A stretch of 64,000 nt of DNA from Heterohyrax brucei (GCA_028571685.1 CM053140.1:25711501-25775500), one strand, 5' to 3'. Positions 29,344 to 40,470 are shown, counted from the stretch's first letter. Numbers and translations are program-made. The notes: a model not told the origin generated them from the sequence alone.

Positions 29344-29745
29344 TTCTCCACCTTGGCACTATGGACATCTGGGCTGGCTCATTCTTTGCTGCAGGGGACT
29401 GTTCTGGGCACTGCAGGGTGTTGAGCGGCATCCTTGGTCTCTACCCACTCAACGGCAGTAGTATCTATGCCTACAGTCATGACAGCTACAAGACATTTCC
29501 AAGTGTCCCCTTCTGCTGCTAGTTGCTGCAGAGTCTACTCCAAGTCCTGTTGGTCTCATGTGTATCCAGTAGAACTGCTCTGTGGGGTTTTCAAGGCTAT
29601 GACCTTTTGGAAGCAGATCTCCATGCTTGTCTTCAGAGATGCCTCTGGATTGGTTTGAACTACCAAGCTTTCATCTAGTGATCAAGCACTATCCAGGGAC
29701 TTACCTAGTGGGGGCAAAATCATCCCCAGTTGAGAACTACTGAGT
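29344..29745 (+). mobile_element. MER5A-like hAT element interrupted by a SINE
   Basis: Left part ccttggcactatggacatct ... gcatccttggtctctaccca and right part gggggcaaaatcatccccag then ttgagaactactgag match the two ends of MER5A as recalled. An antisense AfroSINE-like copy (about 29510-29700) sits between them. Confidence 0.65.
29510..29700 (-). mobile_element. AfroSINE-like SINE inside MER5A
   Basis: Reversed body gtagaactgctctgtggggt and ccttttggaagcagatctcc; head relic ctaccaagctttcatctagt. Confidence 0.65.
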
Positions 29746-30004
29746 TAGGGTAAGAATATACTGTCATTGCAAGAAAGAGTGAATCAGAAGGAATTTGAAG
29801 AGACTCCTTTTGCCGATGGGACTGAACTAGAGTTACTATGTTGAATAAAGGTCAACAAAAAACTCTAACAGACACTGAGCAGTCTGACCTTACGTGGGCC
29901 AGTCACCTAAGTCCCAGGCATGCATTTTCCCACCCCTGGAAGGAGTTACGGAGGCCATTCAACTAAACTTTTCTAGTGCTTGCATTTCTCTTATCATATA
30001 GATA

Positions 30005-30330
30005 ACCTCCCCCCAAAAAACCACTGCCATCTAGTCAATTTTGAGTCATAGCAACCCTGTAGGACAGAGTAGAACTGCCCCATAAGGTTTCCAAGACTGT
30101 GAGTATTTTCAGAAGCAGACTGCCACATCTTTTTCTCACTGAGTGAACCATGTGGATAAAAAAAACAAACAAACACTGCTACTGAGTTGATTCTGACCCA
30201 TAGCGACCCTGTAGGACAGAGTAGAACTGCTCTATAGAGTTTCCAAAGAGCACCTGGCAGATTCAAACTGCAGACTTTTTGGTTAGCAGATGTAGCACTT
30301 AACCACTAAGCCACCAGGGTGGACAGCAAT
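30005..30330 (-). mobile_element. Two AfroSINE-like copies, antisense
   Basis: Two reversed tails (gtcatagcaaccctgtagga; then cccatagcgaccctgtagga). Only the second has a complete head (ggttagcagatgtagcactt then aaccactaagccaccaggg). A short A-rich tract joins them. Confidence 0.75.
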
Positions 30331-30449
30331 TGTGAATTCAAAGTGAGCCATTATCACATGGCTGCCACTAAGCTAACTCTTGTATTCAATATCTCGTTTA
30401 ACCCACATAATGACTCCTACAAAAAAAAAGTCTTATTTATCCCTATTGG

Positions 30450-30640
30450 ATGGTGCAAACAGCTATCACATTTACTGCTAACCAAAAGACTGGAGATTCA
30501 AGTCCACCTAGAAGCACCTCAGAGAAGAGTACTGGTGATCTGCTTCTGAAAAAACAACCACTGAAAATCAACACAGTTCTACTCTGACACCCATGGGGTT
30601 GCCATGACACAGAATTGACTCATCTGGGGTTTATTTTGTT
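30450..30640 (+). mobile_element. AfroSINE-like SINE
   Basis: Head ttactgctaaccaaaagact, body ggtgatctgcttctgaaaaa, tail catggggttgccatgacaca. Confidence 0.7.
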
Positions 30641-31075
30641 CCAGATGAGGAAGTGAGTCTTGGATAGGTTGGATAACTTGCCCAAGGTCTCAAGACTAGG
30701 CTGCAGCTGAGTTGGCACTCAAATCCTGCTCTGTCTGAGCCCAGAGTGCATTCTCTTAAATGTCTGGCAAGCAATCATACAACAATTGTCTTCCTCTTTG
30801 GAAGGAAGTTCCTGTCTCTACCTGCCCAGAAATGACCCTATCTCACTTCCAAAACAAAGCTCAAAAAAAGGTGTCCCCATCTCCAAAGCCTCCCTAGGCA
30901 GGAGGGAGTCTTTGGGTATTGCACCCCACCGCAGTCCTCACGCCATGTGTATGTATAAGTATACTGTCCCAAAGTGATTGCTTAGCTACTTGTCCCTCCC
31001 ACCAAATGAGAGCAACACTAAGGGATCTGTGTATTTGCATTCCACACATCATATATTGAAAAACACAAACCCTAT
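30641..31075. other. MIR-like relic then unassigned sequence
   Basis: About 30645-30770 resembles reversed MIR (aacttgcccaaggtctcaag). The rest is unassigned. Confidence 0.4.
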
Positions 31076-31079
31076 TCCA

Positions 31080-31262
31080 TAAAGTAGGTCCCTGGGTAGT
31101 ACAATATTAATCTAAAGGTTGGGGGTTCAAACCCACTTGGCAGCACCTGGTGATCAGATTCTATTACAATTAATGTCAAGAAAACCCTATGGAGCAGTTC
31201 TCTGCAACACTCGGGGTCACCACGAGCTGAAATCGACTGAAGGGCAAAACTTAAGGTTTTTT
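31080..31262 (+). mobile_element. AfroSINE-like SINE
   Basis: Head cctgggtagtacaatattaa then tctaaaggttgggggttcaa, tail gagctgaaatcgactgaagg. Confidence 0.65.
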
Positions 31263-31845
31263 GGATTTTAGTCATGAAACTGTCCATTCCATTGTAGGGT
31301 CAAGGTCATTCTTAGAGAATTCTTTGTTAGGTGGAATCGTAATTGGCCTGTCTGATTTCTACCCACAGGTAGCATGAGGTAATCAGATCTTCTCTCCTTG
31401 TCATAATCCATTAGACTTTAAGGACAGTTGTCACCTATCCAGAGAGGTTCCCTTCAACCGTATTATCTATCCAAAGGCATTTGTCCTAGTAAGTTCTTAT
31501 AAGACTGCCCTGGTTTTTTTGTTTGTTTGTTTGGGTTTGGTTTTTGGTTTTTGTTTGGGGTTTTTTTTTTTCCACATTTATTTTTATTGAGAAGTATCTG
31601 GTTTGCTTGTCTTCTTATTTGTTATCTTTCTCTCCAATGAAACTGAATTTCATGAAAACAGGAATTGTCCATCTTTTTCACCACTGTGTCTCCTATGCCT
31701 CCTGCAGGGACTAACACTTAGCCAAAAGCCAACACTTAGGGAGGTCTCAATTAAATTTTGATTGTATTTGGATCTTTCTGTGATGGGAAAACAGGGAGGT
31801 CAGTAATTTAGATAGAGGAGTTGATAGATGGTAGGCAGGTAGGCA
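31263..31845. other. Unassigned with T/G-rich tract
   Basis: A simple GTTT/T-rich tract lies at 31512-31575. No gene or repeat family assigned otherwise. Confidence 0.4.
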
Positions 31846-32308
31846 GATGCTGTTGAGTTGATTCTGACTCACGGCAACCACCTCACATACAACAGAAGAA
31901 AACATTGAACAGTTCTATAACCTCCTCATCATCGCCAGCAAGTTCTAGTCCATCGTTATGGTTACTGTGCCAATCCATCTCACTGGAAGTCTCCCTCACA
32001 GTCACTAGCCTCTGCTTCTAGCCTCTGCTTCACCAAACATGATGTCCTCGTCGAACGACTAACCCCTCCTGATGACATGTGCAAAGCAAGCAAGTCAGAC
32101 AATGCCCTATTGTGATCCATAAGGTTTTCATTGACTCACTTTTGGCAGCAGATCATCAGACCTTTCTTCCTAGCCAGTTTTTGTCGGGAAGCTTCACTGT
32201 AACATATCTGCCATAGGAAAGCCTGCTGGGTATTTGAAATACCAGGGGCACACCCCCCAGTATCACAGCAACATGCAAGCCACCACAGTCTGACAAACTC
32301 ACAGGTGG
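31846..32308 (-). mobile_element. Non-autonomous RTE, antisense
   Basis: Reversed RTE 3' tail (gctgttgagttgattctgac) followed by the reversed RTE 5' segment (ggttttcattgactcacttt ... ccaccacagtctgacaaact), without EN/RT coding. Same design as 8920-9398. Confidence 0.65.
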
Positions 32309-32745
32309 TGCTCAGTAATTTAATAAGGCCTTAAATGCCAGCTTTAGTGTAATACTGAAGTGGGGAAAATAGAGATATAGAGGAGAAGTTGGATGTTAAG
32401 CAAGGTTAAAAACCTGATCAAGGTTCAGGATCAGAGGTAAAGTAGAGGACCAGTAAGGTCAAGGAAAAAGTTTGGTGAGATGGATTAGCACAGTTGCCAA
32501 AAACAATATCCAAGGTAAGCATCATCAAAGCTTTGGACATCAGTGTGTCTTCAGTTGACACACCTCACTGGTCTTTCCTGGTCCCCAGACAGCCCAGTTC
32601 CTTTGAGCATCTAGTAAAGTAGATTTCTACTGGACCTCTCCAAGGCAGAATACTTCTGGTCTTAAAAGGCTGGCTTCTCTATGCTTCTTTAACTCCCTGT
32701 TGCTGGTGTTGGATGCCCCACTGGCCAAGATATATTCAGTGTTAG
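32309..32745. other. No feature recognised
   Basis: Unassigned sequence. Confidence 0.3.
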
Positions 32746-32935
32746 AGACAGTGTGTGCCCAACTGCTGTCAAGTCAGTTCCAATTTACAGAGACTACATA
32801 GGGTTTCCAAGGCTATAATCTCTACGGAAGCAGACTACCACTTCTTTCTACCATGGAGTCGCTGAAGATTTTCAACGAGTGACCTATCAGTTAGCAGTCA
32901 AGTGCCTTAACCACTGTGCAACCAGGGTTCCTCTG
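32746..32935 (-). mobile_element. AfroSINE-like SINE, antisense
   Basis: Reversed tail caagtcagttccaatttaca, body ggaagcagactaccacttct, head gttagcagtcaagtgcctta. Confidence 0.75.
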
Positions 32936-33759
32936 AGATGACCAGTATTCTGAGACTGAGATCTGACAACATGAGTTTCCCTGGCAGAATGGGATTGGCA
33001 GTAAGAAGGCAAGAAGCAATCTTAGTTAAGCGAGGTAGCCTTCCTGATCCTTGGGTCATCTTCCTTGACCCTCATTCATTCATTCAGTAGATTTTTATTG
33101 AATATCTAATACATGCTAAGCATAAGATACTCCACTCCCGTATTGTCAAATCAAACCTCAAATAGATTGCTGATGTACAGCACAACTTGTCACCCACCTC
33201 CCCAGACCACTGTTTTTCAGTCTTGTCTTTGATATGCAACTTCACAGTTTAGACATCTTGGAACACATCCTAAATATCATCCCTGCACTGATTCTTCCCA
33301 CATCTTTGCTTTCTTCCCTTCTCTCATGTCAGAACTTAGAAACAGGCTTTTCCTCATGGTTTTGGACTTAATTTTTGTTCAAGCTCTATCATCCCCTATC
33401 ATCGTAGGCAAGATCTCCTGACTTCAAAGCCCAGTCTATTTGGGAATCTTGCATCTATGCTGGGCTCAGGGTGTCTGAGTGAGGAATATTCCAATTATTC
33501 CACTGGGGTCATTTTGTGTTCTCTAGCTTGGGGACAGACAGGTTAACTACACATTTTGGTGGTTAACTCTTACCTGGAGGGTGAAGGCAAGACCTTAACT
33601 CAGAAATGACCAAAATGAGCACAGTGACGCTACTCCCCATCTCCTGACCAGAGAAGACATTATAAATCAATTATGCCATTTTTTTTCATACTGATCCTGC
33701 ATATGACTCCTCATCATTCTCAAAACTCCAGGCAGGCATGACCAAACAGTCGCAGTTGT
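32936..33759. other. Mostly unassigned
   Basis: A short L2/MIR-like piece near 33070-33145 (ttcattcagtagatttttat). The rest is unassigned. Confidence 0.35.
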
Positions 33760-34713
33760 CATGTACCTTAGTTCCCTCACTAGCTACAGAAGAAATACCA
33801 CAGAAGTCATCTTTAATGAACAGAAATCTATTTTCTCGGTGTTCAGGTGGCTAGAAGTCTAAATTTAGTGCACTGGCTCTAGTAGAAAGCTTTCTCTGTC
33901 CATTCTGGGGGGAAATCATCTCTTCCAGCTTCTCTTCCTGAGCTTTTTGATGATCTCTGCATAGTATCAATATTTCTCCATCTGGTCTTCCTTACTTTTC
34001 TGTCTAATCTGCTCTTTATAAATATCAAAAGCGATTGGCTTAAAACATTCTGGGACTGCCAGTTAAGTTCACAAACTTACCCTAGAAAAAGTGCTGCAGA
34101 CTTCATCATTGGATATCACTAGGGTCACCTTTGAAGTACTCCACTTGGGAAGCTATGTGTTGACACCAGCTCCTAGTCAACTTTGAAAGCAATTTGGGAA
34201 CTCTTTCTGGAATGGCCATCAAAGCTGTCTTCATATTACCCTTGATGTCCTGGATGTCACCAGATTGTCTTCCTTTCAATATTTCTTTTATCTTCTCGTA
34301 AAGAAAAAAGTCATTGGGGGCCAGATCAAGTGAGTATGGAGAGTGTTCCAACACAGTTACTTGTTTACTTGCTAAAAACTCCCTTACAGACAACTATACA
34401 GTTAAGTTCATGAAGTTGCCACTGTACCATTGTATGCAATGGCCATTGCAGAAAGAGTTCCAAAATTGCCTTGAAGTGTGGACTAAGCACTGGCATTGGT
34501 GCCTAGCTCCCCAAGGGGAGTACTTCAAAGGTGTCAGTAGCGATATTCAGCAGTGAGGCATGTAGCGCTTAGGACAATCAAGTTTGCATACTTAAATGTT
34601 GGACCTCGTGCCTTACATTGACATGATGTCATTAATGTAACAAAGAAAACATTATTCCCAAATGAGTATAGGCTTTACATTGGGAGGGGGCAGGTACACA
34701 ACCCAATTCATAA
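33760..34713 (-). mobile_element. MaLR-like solo LTR split by a mariner MITE
   Basis: Antisense LTR in two pieces, 33760-34049 and 34609-34713, with fold-back mariner copy B between them. The right piece ends acccaattcataacaataca, the degenerate LTR start. Confidence 0.5.
34050..34608. mobile_element. Fold-back mariner MITE, copy B
   Basis: Long arm first: on the minus strand it reads SVREFLASKQVTVLEHSPYS then LDLAPNDFFLYEKIKEILKG. A reversed TIR and a short arm in the opposite orientation follow, ending ttggacctcg. Same architecture as 47798-48343 and 55908-56424. Confidence 0.8.
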
Positions 34714-34784
34714 CAATACATGAGATGAAACTCACTCATCATTCACACTGAGACTTCTCACCAAAAGTCCTGTTCTTTCTGCAG

Positions 34785-34805
34785 ACAAATGAGGCCTCCT
34801 GGAGA
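34785..34805 (+). promoter_or_regulatory. 5' UTR end with a six-codon upstream ORF
   Basis: A pyrimidine tract and CTGCAG acceptor end at 34784, as expected for an olfactory-receptor coding exon preceded by non-coding exons. ATG at 34789 opens a frame of six codons whose TGA (34807-34809) overlaps the receptor ATG (34806-34808). Confidence 0.5.
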
Positions 34806-35750
34806 ATGAGGAAAGCAAATCAGTCAATAACCTTAGACTTCATTCTTGTGGGGCTTTTCAGCCACTCAGGGCCACACCTTCTCCTGTTTTCCCTCGTGGC
34901 TGCCATGTTCAGCGTGGGCCTGCTGAGTAACTCCATCCTGATCTTCTTGATCCATATGGACTCCCGGCTCCACTCACCTATGTACTTCCTGCTCAGCCAA
35001 CTCTCCCTGCTGGACATTGGTTTTCCCCTGGTCACCATTCCCAAGATGGTGACCAACTTCCTGCAGGGAGAAGGATCCATCTCCTTTGGAGGTTGTGCAG
35101 CTCAGATGTTCTTTCTGATGCTCATAGGAGTCTCTGAGGGTGTCCTGCTGTCTCTCATGTCTTACGACCGCTATGTTGCTGTGTGCCATCCCCTGCATTA
35201 CCCTGTGCTCATGAGACGCCAGGTGTGCTTGCTCATGGTGGCCACCTCCTGGCTGTTAGGTGTGCTTGTTGCCTCCATTCAGACCTCCATCACCCTCCAC
35301 TTCCCCTTCTGCGCCTCCCGCACTGTGGACCACTTCTTCTGTGAACTACCCGCCCTGCTGAAGCTCTCCTGTGAGGACACCTCTACCTATGAGTTGGTGC
35401 TATCCATCTCAGGGGTGCTGATCTTGCTGCTGCCCTTGTCGCTCATTGCCATCTCCTATGGTCATGTGTTGGGGGCCGTTCTCCGCACGCACTCAGCAGA
35501 GGCCAAACACAAGGCCTTTGCCACCTGCTCCTCACATATCACTGTGGTAGGGTTTTTTTATGGGGCAGCTGTGTTCATGTACATGGTGCCAAGTACCTAC
35601 CACAGCCCACAGCAGGACAATGTGGTCTCTCTTTTCTACAGTCTCATCACTCCTACGCTCAACCCCCTCATCTACAGTTTGAGGAACCAAGAAGTACAAG
35701 TGGCTTTGGTCAAGACCCTTGGCAGAGCTGGCTTCAAGCCAAAGAGATAG
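34806..35750 (+). CDS. OR2Z1: Olfactory receptor, family 2 subfamily Z (OR2Z1-like), intact
   Basis: Class-A odorant GPCR acting in the cilia of olfactory neurons, coupling to G-olf and raising cAMP. The single coding exon encodes 314 residues, the family length. Visible motifs: N-glycosylation NQS (5-7), LHSPMYFLLSQLSLLD (55-70), conserved Cys97 and Cys179 for the extracellular disulphide, MSYDRYVAVC (118-127, DRY motif), SYGHVL (217-222), KAFATCSSH (236-244) and NPLIYSLRN (286-294). Seven hydrophobic segments are evident. The first segment has SN where most receptors have GN. By memory the closest human protein is OR2Z1 (shared segments VLMRRQVCLLM, SIQTSITLHFP, HSPQQDNVVSLFYSL); another OR2Z paralogue is possible. 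The start was chosen by length and an A at -3. No frameshift or stop seen. Confidence 0.92.
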   Translation: MRKANQSITLDFILVGLFSHSGPHLLLFSLVAAMFSVGLLSNSILIFLIHMDSRLHSPMYFLLSQLSLLDIGFPLVTIPKMVTNFLQGEGSISFGGCAAQMFFLMLIGVSEGVLLSLMSYDRYVAVCHPLHYPVLMRRQVCLLMVATSWLLGVLVASIQTSITLHFPFCASRTVDHFFCELPALLKLSCEDTSTYELVLSISGVLILLLPLSLIAISYGHVLGAVLRTHSAEAKHKAFATCSSHITVVGFFYGAAVFMYMVPSTYHSPQQDNVVSLFYSLITPTLNPLIYSLRNQEVQVALVKTLGRAGFKPKR

Positions 35751-36009
35751 CCTCAGAGGGAGGTGCTGGACTGTCCCAGAGAGTCTCCCTTACATCTGAA
35801 ACCTCTCTCAAAAGTACCCACTTACATTTCTTCTGGTCCAAGACTTACCACCTGACCAGCTTCCTAACTTCTCTTAGACTCAATTTTTTCCTTTATAATG
35901 CATAGAAAACATCAGTGATCTCAATTATTTAAATAAGAGGAAGGCTTTGATTTTCACTTTTAAACAAAAGGGGATTTTTCACTACAAGAATGGCAAACCC
36001 AATGGATCC
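35751..36009. other. Downstream of the olfactory receptor
   Basis: 3' flanking sequence, presumably including the 3' UTR. No clear AATAAA signal was seen. Confidence 0.3.
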
Positions 36010-36210
36010 CACCTTGCACAGACAATTAAGTGCTTGACTACTATTGAAAAGTTCATGGTTCAAGTCCACCCAGAGGCACGTTGGAAGACAGGCCTGGTGA
36101 CCTGCAAAAAAATCAGCCATTGAAAACTCTGTGGAGCACATCTCTACTCTGCATGCATGTGGTTACCATGAATAAGAATTGTCTCAATAGCAACTAATAA
36201 CAGCAGCATA
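36010..36210 (+). mobile_element. AfroSINE-like SINE
   Basis: Head agtgcttgactactattgaa, body ggcctggtgacctgc, tail gtggttaccatgaataagaa. Confidence 0.65.
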
Positions 36211-37029
36211 GTGCCCTGTCTTACAGCCATTTTTAAGCATTTCTGCACAGAGTGATGGGTCTAGAATCCGACCACTAATATTAAAGCAAGAAAGGGGATT
36301 CAGGGGCTGGTGCTCTGACAATGACAGACCACATTGTTCTAGGGTCCACATCCTGACGGGTCCTCAGCAGTGTCTTTGGTTCACATTTGAAGTTTTTACA
36401 GAGAGTGAAAGACTGTCACTTAAAACCACCCTGGCTGGTTAATCCAGGCATGCACCACATTTGCTGTCTCAGTTGTTATAGAACAGATATGAGAGATTGT
36501 GAAGTTCATTCTTGATTGAACTAAGTTGATCAAAAATTAACTATTACCATTTGGAAACTTTCTGTCTCCACCAGTGAGCATAGGAGGCATAGAGTTAAGA
36601 TTGCTCAAGGAAGTTTCAAGGGAAATAAGGCAGCTCCATTCTTTATCTTTCTAGAGATATTTATCTATTATCCCTTGGGTTAAGATTCTAAGCCATTTCT
36701 ATGCATATAAAGGCTGAGTTGACATGTCATGCTGTGCATTTTTAATAACCAGCCAGCCAAGTGCCGTAACAGGTGCCAATATATGTGGAGGAGAGGATAT
36801 TGGAACATTGGGAGTGGTGCTTCTAAGTGTTTGAAATTACACTATTAAGCCCAGACTCAAGCCCAAGCCTTATTTGCAGAGCTAACAAGGACTCTAACAA
36901 TCATCAAGGATGACTCTTACTGATATCTATGTGAGCAATAATAAATTTTTATTTGTAAAGCCATCAGGGATTTCTGTTATCACAGCATACACCCTCATCA
37001 ACTCTTTAAGTACATAATGAGAAAATAAA
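36211..37029. other. No feature recognised
   Basis: Unassigned sequence, moderately AT-rich. Confidence 0.3.
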
Positions 37030-37245
37030 AATAAAAAGATAGTTGCCATCAAGCCAATTCTGACTCATGGCAACCCCGCGTGTTACAGAGCAGAATTGAG
37101 CTCCACAGAATTTTCTTGCCTGTAATCTTTCCAGATGCAGAGTATCAAGATTTTCTTCCATGGAGCTGCTGGTGGTTCAAACTGCTGACCTTTCCAGTTA
37201 GCAATCCAGCACAAACCATTTGCAACAGCCAGGGACTTTTGACTG
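37030..37245 (-). mobile_element. AfroSINE-like SINE, antisense
   Basis: Reversed tail gccaattctgactcatggca, body, and head gctgacctttccagttagca. Confidence 0.75.
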
Positions 37246-38330
37246 CATACTACTATTATTTATTGTGGTAAAATAAGTTCCTTTATGTGGTCTTTGCCTT
37301 GGCTCTTTGGGAAACAGCTTGAGAGATTTTTTTCCCCTACATCTTTTGGAGATTGGTCAATAGACTATGCCAAAGAGGTGAGTTGTAGCCTGCAGTACAA
37401 ACAAAGCGTCTGTAGCCCAGTGAGAGGGAATTGGTCACTTCATGGATTTGGTGGAAGTGCCACATCTTGAAGTTGACAAAAAGTTTGTATATTTAAGCAA
37501 TCATCCCCACAAAGGCATTTTAAACAGAAAGGCAAGAAGGAAGAGGGAAAAATCAGAGAGAGAGAGGAGGCAAAGGACCTCCAAAAAGAGCCATAACATG
37601 GGCGAGGGCTGTAACACTGAAGACAGTGAGAGGCCTGGAAAGGGTGGCAGTTTCTGGAGGTAGGGACAAGAAGTCCCTGTTTTGAGGGGGCTGAAAGAAG
37701 TCTGCCTTCAGGGGACCAAGAGGAGTCTATCCTCAGAGGGAGAGTGAGGAGCCTGTCCTGGAAGAGACCCAGAAGGGGCCTAGCAGTGAAGCCGGTGGTA
37801 ACAGACAGCAGGGCCCTGAGGAGCGTGTCCTGAGGGGCAGAGAGCCAAGGGGAGCTCTTTCTCAGGAGCCACTGGGAATCTGTCCTTAGGGGACTGACAG
37901 TAATCTGTCCTCAAGGGGCTGAGAGGAAAATTGCACAGTGGGGAGGAACAGAGAGAGCTCTCCTGTACCGAAGAAGGGAGAGTTTGCCTGTGTGTTTCCT
38001 GATCCTGATCCTGAGTTGTAGCCTATTGATCCTGACCCCAGTTTGTGCCCTGTCTCTTATAAAACACTTAACTGTAACTACGGTCTATGGGTTCTGTGTA
38101 GCAATTACAATGGATTACTGGACTCAGAAGAGAAGTGGAATGATGTGGGAAGGATGGCTGGCATCTGAACTGGTGAAAATGTTGGAAGGTGGAAATATGT
38201 TCGAGCCACACCTTGGCCTGAACTTGATTCTCATTATCCCCCTTGAAATTAGATGGGTTAGGACACTACTACTATTAACAACTTTACATTTATTGATGAA
38301 AAAAAAGAAGGACAGGGAGTTTAGATAACA
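37246..38330 (+). other. Unclassified block with degenerate G-rich tandem repeats
   Basis: About 37665-37945 contains loosely repeated ~30-bp units built on tgtcctcaggggactgagag-like words. It is followed by an AT-richer part with a 114-codon open frame (37984-38328) whose product is hydrophobic at its start and unrecognised. The layout suggests a retroviral leader or repeat rather than a gene; not resolved. Confidence 0.3.
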
Positions 38331-38359
38331 TGCCCAAGGTTACTGGAGCTCCTAAGTAA

Positions 38360-38560
38360 CACTAAGGGTGAACATGCACAGCTAATAACTAAAAGGTTGG
38401 CCTTTCGAGTCCTCCAGAAGCAACTTAGAATAAACACTAGGCCATCTGTTTTCAAAAAATGGAACCACTGAAAACCTTATGAAGCTCAGTTCTACTAAAA
38501 TGCATGGAATGCCGTGAATTGGAATCAGCTCTGGCAACTGATAGGGATGGGTTTTTGTTT
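38360..38560 (+). mobile_element. AfroSINE-like SINE
   Basis: Head agctaataactaaaaggttg, tail gccgtgaattggaatcagct. Confidence 0.65.
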
Positions 38561-38584
38561 GTTTGTTTGTTTTTCAGTCTGAAG

Positions 38585-38756
38585 TCACTAGGGAAACCTG
38601 TGGTTGCATAGTGCTTAAAAGTTATGGCTGCTAATCAAAAGGTCAGCAGTTCAAATCCACTAGGCTCCCCTTGGAAACGCTATGAGGTAGTTCTACTCTG
38701 TCCTATATGATCGCTATGAGTCAGAATCTACTCAATGGCAATGGTTCGTTGGGTTA
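38585..38756 (+). mobile_element. AfroSINE-like SINE
   Basis: Head ggctgctaatcaaaaggtca then gcagttcaaatccacta, tail gatcgctatgagtcagaatc. Confidence 0.8.
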
Positions 38757-38802
38757 CCATGCTGAGAACGACAAGTTGAAGAAGAATGGTGTTGCATCCA
38801 TT
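38757..38802 (+). mobile_element. RTE endonuclease fragment (sense)
   Basis: A ~46-bp match to the RTE endonuclease start (gacaagttgaagaagaatgg) in the orientation opposite to the RTE that follows. Confidence 0.5.
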
Positions 38803-38844
38803 GCATCACTTGTATAACACTAGTTTAAATGACTTCTCCTCTTC

Positions 38845-40470
38845 TTCTTCATATAATCCAGCTTCACAGATTATTTGCTCAGCATACAGACTGAACAGGC
38901 ACGGTAAAACGATACAACTCTGATTCACACCTTTCCTTATTTTAATCCACACAATATCACTTTATTCTGTCTGATAGACTATCTCTTAGTCTATGCACAA
39001 GTTCTTCATGTGCACCATTAGGTGTTCTGGAGTTCCCACTTTTTGCAATGCTATCCATACGTTGTTATGGTCCACACATCTAATGGCTTTGCATAGCCAA
39101 TGAAACACATGAAAACATCTTTTTGGTATTCTCTGCCTTCAGACACATTCCTTCTGGCGTCAACAATGATGGCCCTTGTTCCATCTCCTCTTCTGAATCA
39201 ATCTTGAATTAAAGCAGTTTCCTGTTGATGTACCGCTGCAGCCAATTTTGAATGATCATCAGCAAAATTTTACTTGCATGTGATATTCAGTAACTTCTGA
39301 ATTCTATTGGATTAGTTGTCTTGGATAGTCATAAATAGGATCTTTTCTGGTTGGATGGCCAGGTAGATGTCTTTCAAATATCTGAGCATAAATGACAGTG
39401 CACCTCCAGCACTATGTTGAAACATCTTAATTGGTATTCATCAATTCCTGGCACATTGTTTTTTGCCAGTGTCTTCAGTGCAGCTTAAACTTCTTCCTTT
39501 GGCACTGGTTCTTGATCATATGCTACATCCTCAAATGACTGAACGTCACCCAGTTCTCTTTGGTATGGTAATTCTGTATATTCTTTCCATCTTCTTTTGG
39601 TGCTTCCTGCATCATTCAATGCTTTGTCCATAGAATCCTGCAGTATCGTGTCTCCAAGCTTAACTTTTTTTTCTGAGTTCTTTCCACTTGAAAAATGGCA
39701 ACCACGTTCTTCCCTTTTGGTTTTCTAACTCCATATCTTTGCACACATTATTATAATTCTTTGTCTTCAGGAGCCACCCTTTGAAATCTTCTGTTCAACT
39801 CTTTTATCTCATCATTTTTCCCTTCACTTTAGCTATTCTGAGTTCAACAGCAAGTTTCAAAGTCTCTTCTGACATCCATTTTGGTATTCTCTTTCTTACC
39901 TTTTTCTTTTTTTAATTTTTTTAGTATTGTGATTAAGTGAAAGCATACAAAGTCCATTTTTCATACCTACCTCTCTACAGATCTATCTGCTCTCCTCACC
40001 CTGTGACAGCATACACTTCTAGTATTCTCCCAGTGAACACCTGTCCCCTCCTCTCCACCCTCCCCTCTCCTGACCTCTTGCTTTCTTCATGTATTATGTC
40101 CTTGATGTTGATTCCACAACTGGTCTGGTCTTCTGTCATTAACCTCAAATCTATTCTTGATATGTTCTATCAATTCAGGCGGGATGTACTCAAGGTCTTA
40201 CTTTGGATCTCATGGACTTGTTCTAATTTTCTCCAGCTTCAGCTTGAACTTAACACATGAGCAGCTGATGTTCTGTTCTGCAGTCAGCCCCTACTCTTGT
40301 TCTTGACTGATAATATCGATTTTTTTCATTGTCTTTTTCCAGAGATGTAGTCTATTTGAACCCTGTGTATTCCATCTGGTGAGTTCCGTGTATATAGTCA
40401 CGATTTATGTTACTGACAAAAAAATATTTGCAATGAAGAAGTCCTCAGTCTTGCAAAAATTCTATTATGT
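38845..40470 (-). mobile_element. RTE retrotransposon, antisense, both ends missing
   Basis: Reversed RTE from the RT C-terminal region (cagcatacagactgaacagg) through the RT-endonuclease linker to the endonuclease (...atttgcaatgaagaagtcct). Interrupted at 39905-40074 by an L1 tail. Many disruptions. Confidence 0.8.
39905..40074 (-). mobile_element. L1 3'-end insertion, antisense
   Basis: Starts with a poly-T-rich run (reversed poly-A) followed by sequence shared with the L1 3' end near 49246. It splits the antisense RTE. Confidence 0.55.

Noticed and set aside
37984..38328. 114-codon hydrophobic open frame as a possible membrane protein gene
   Set aside because: Hydrophobicity is limited to the start, no family match, and the surrounding block looks like a repeat.
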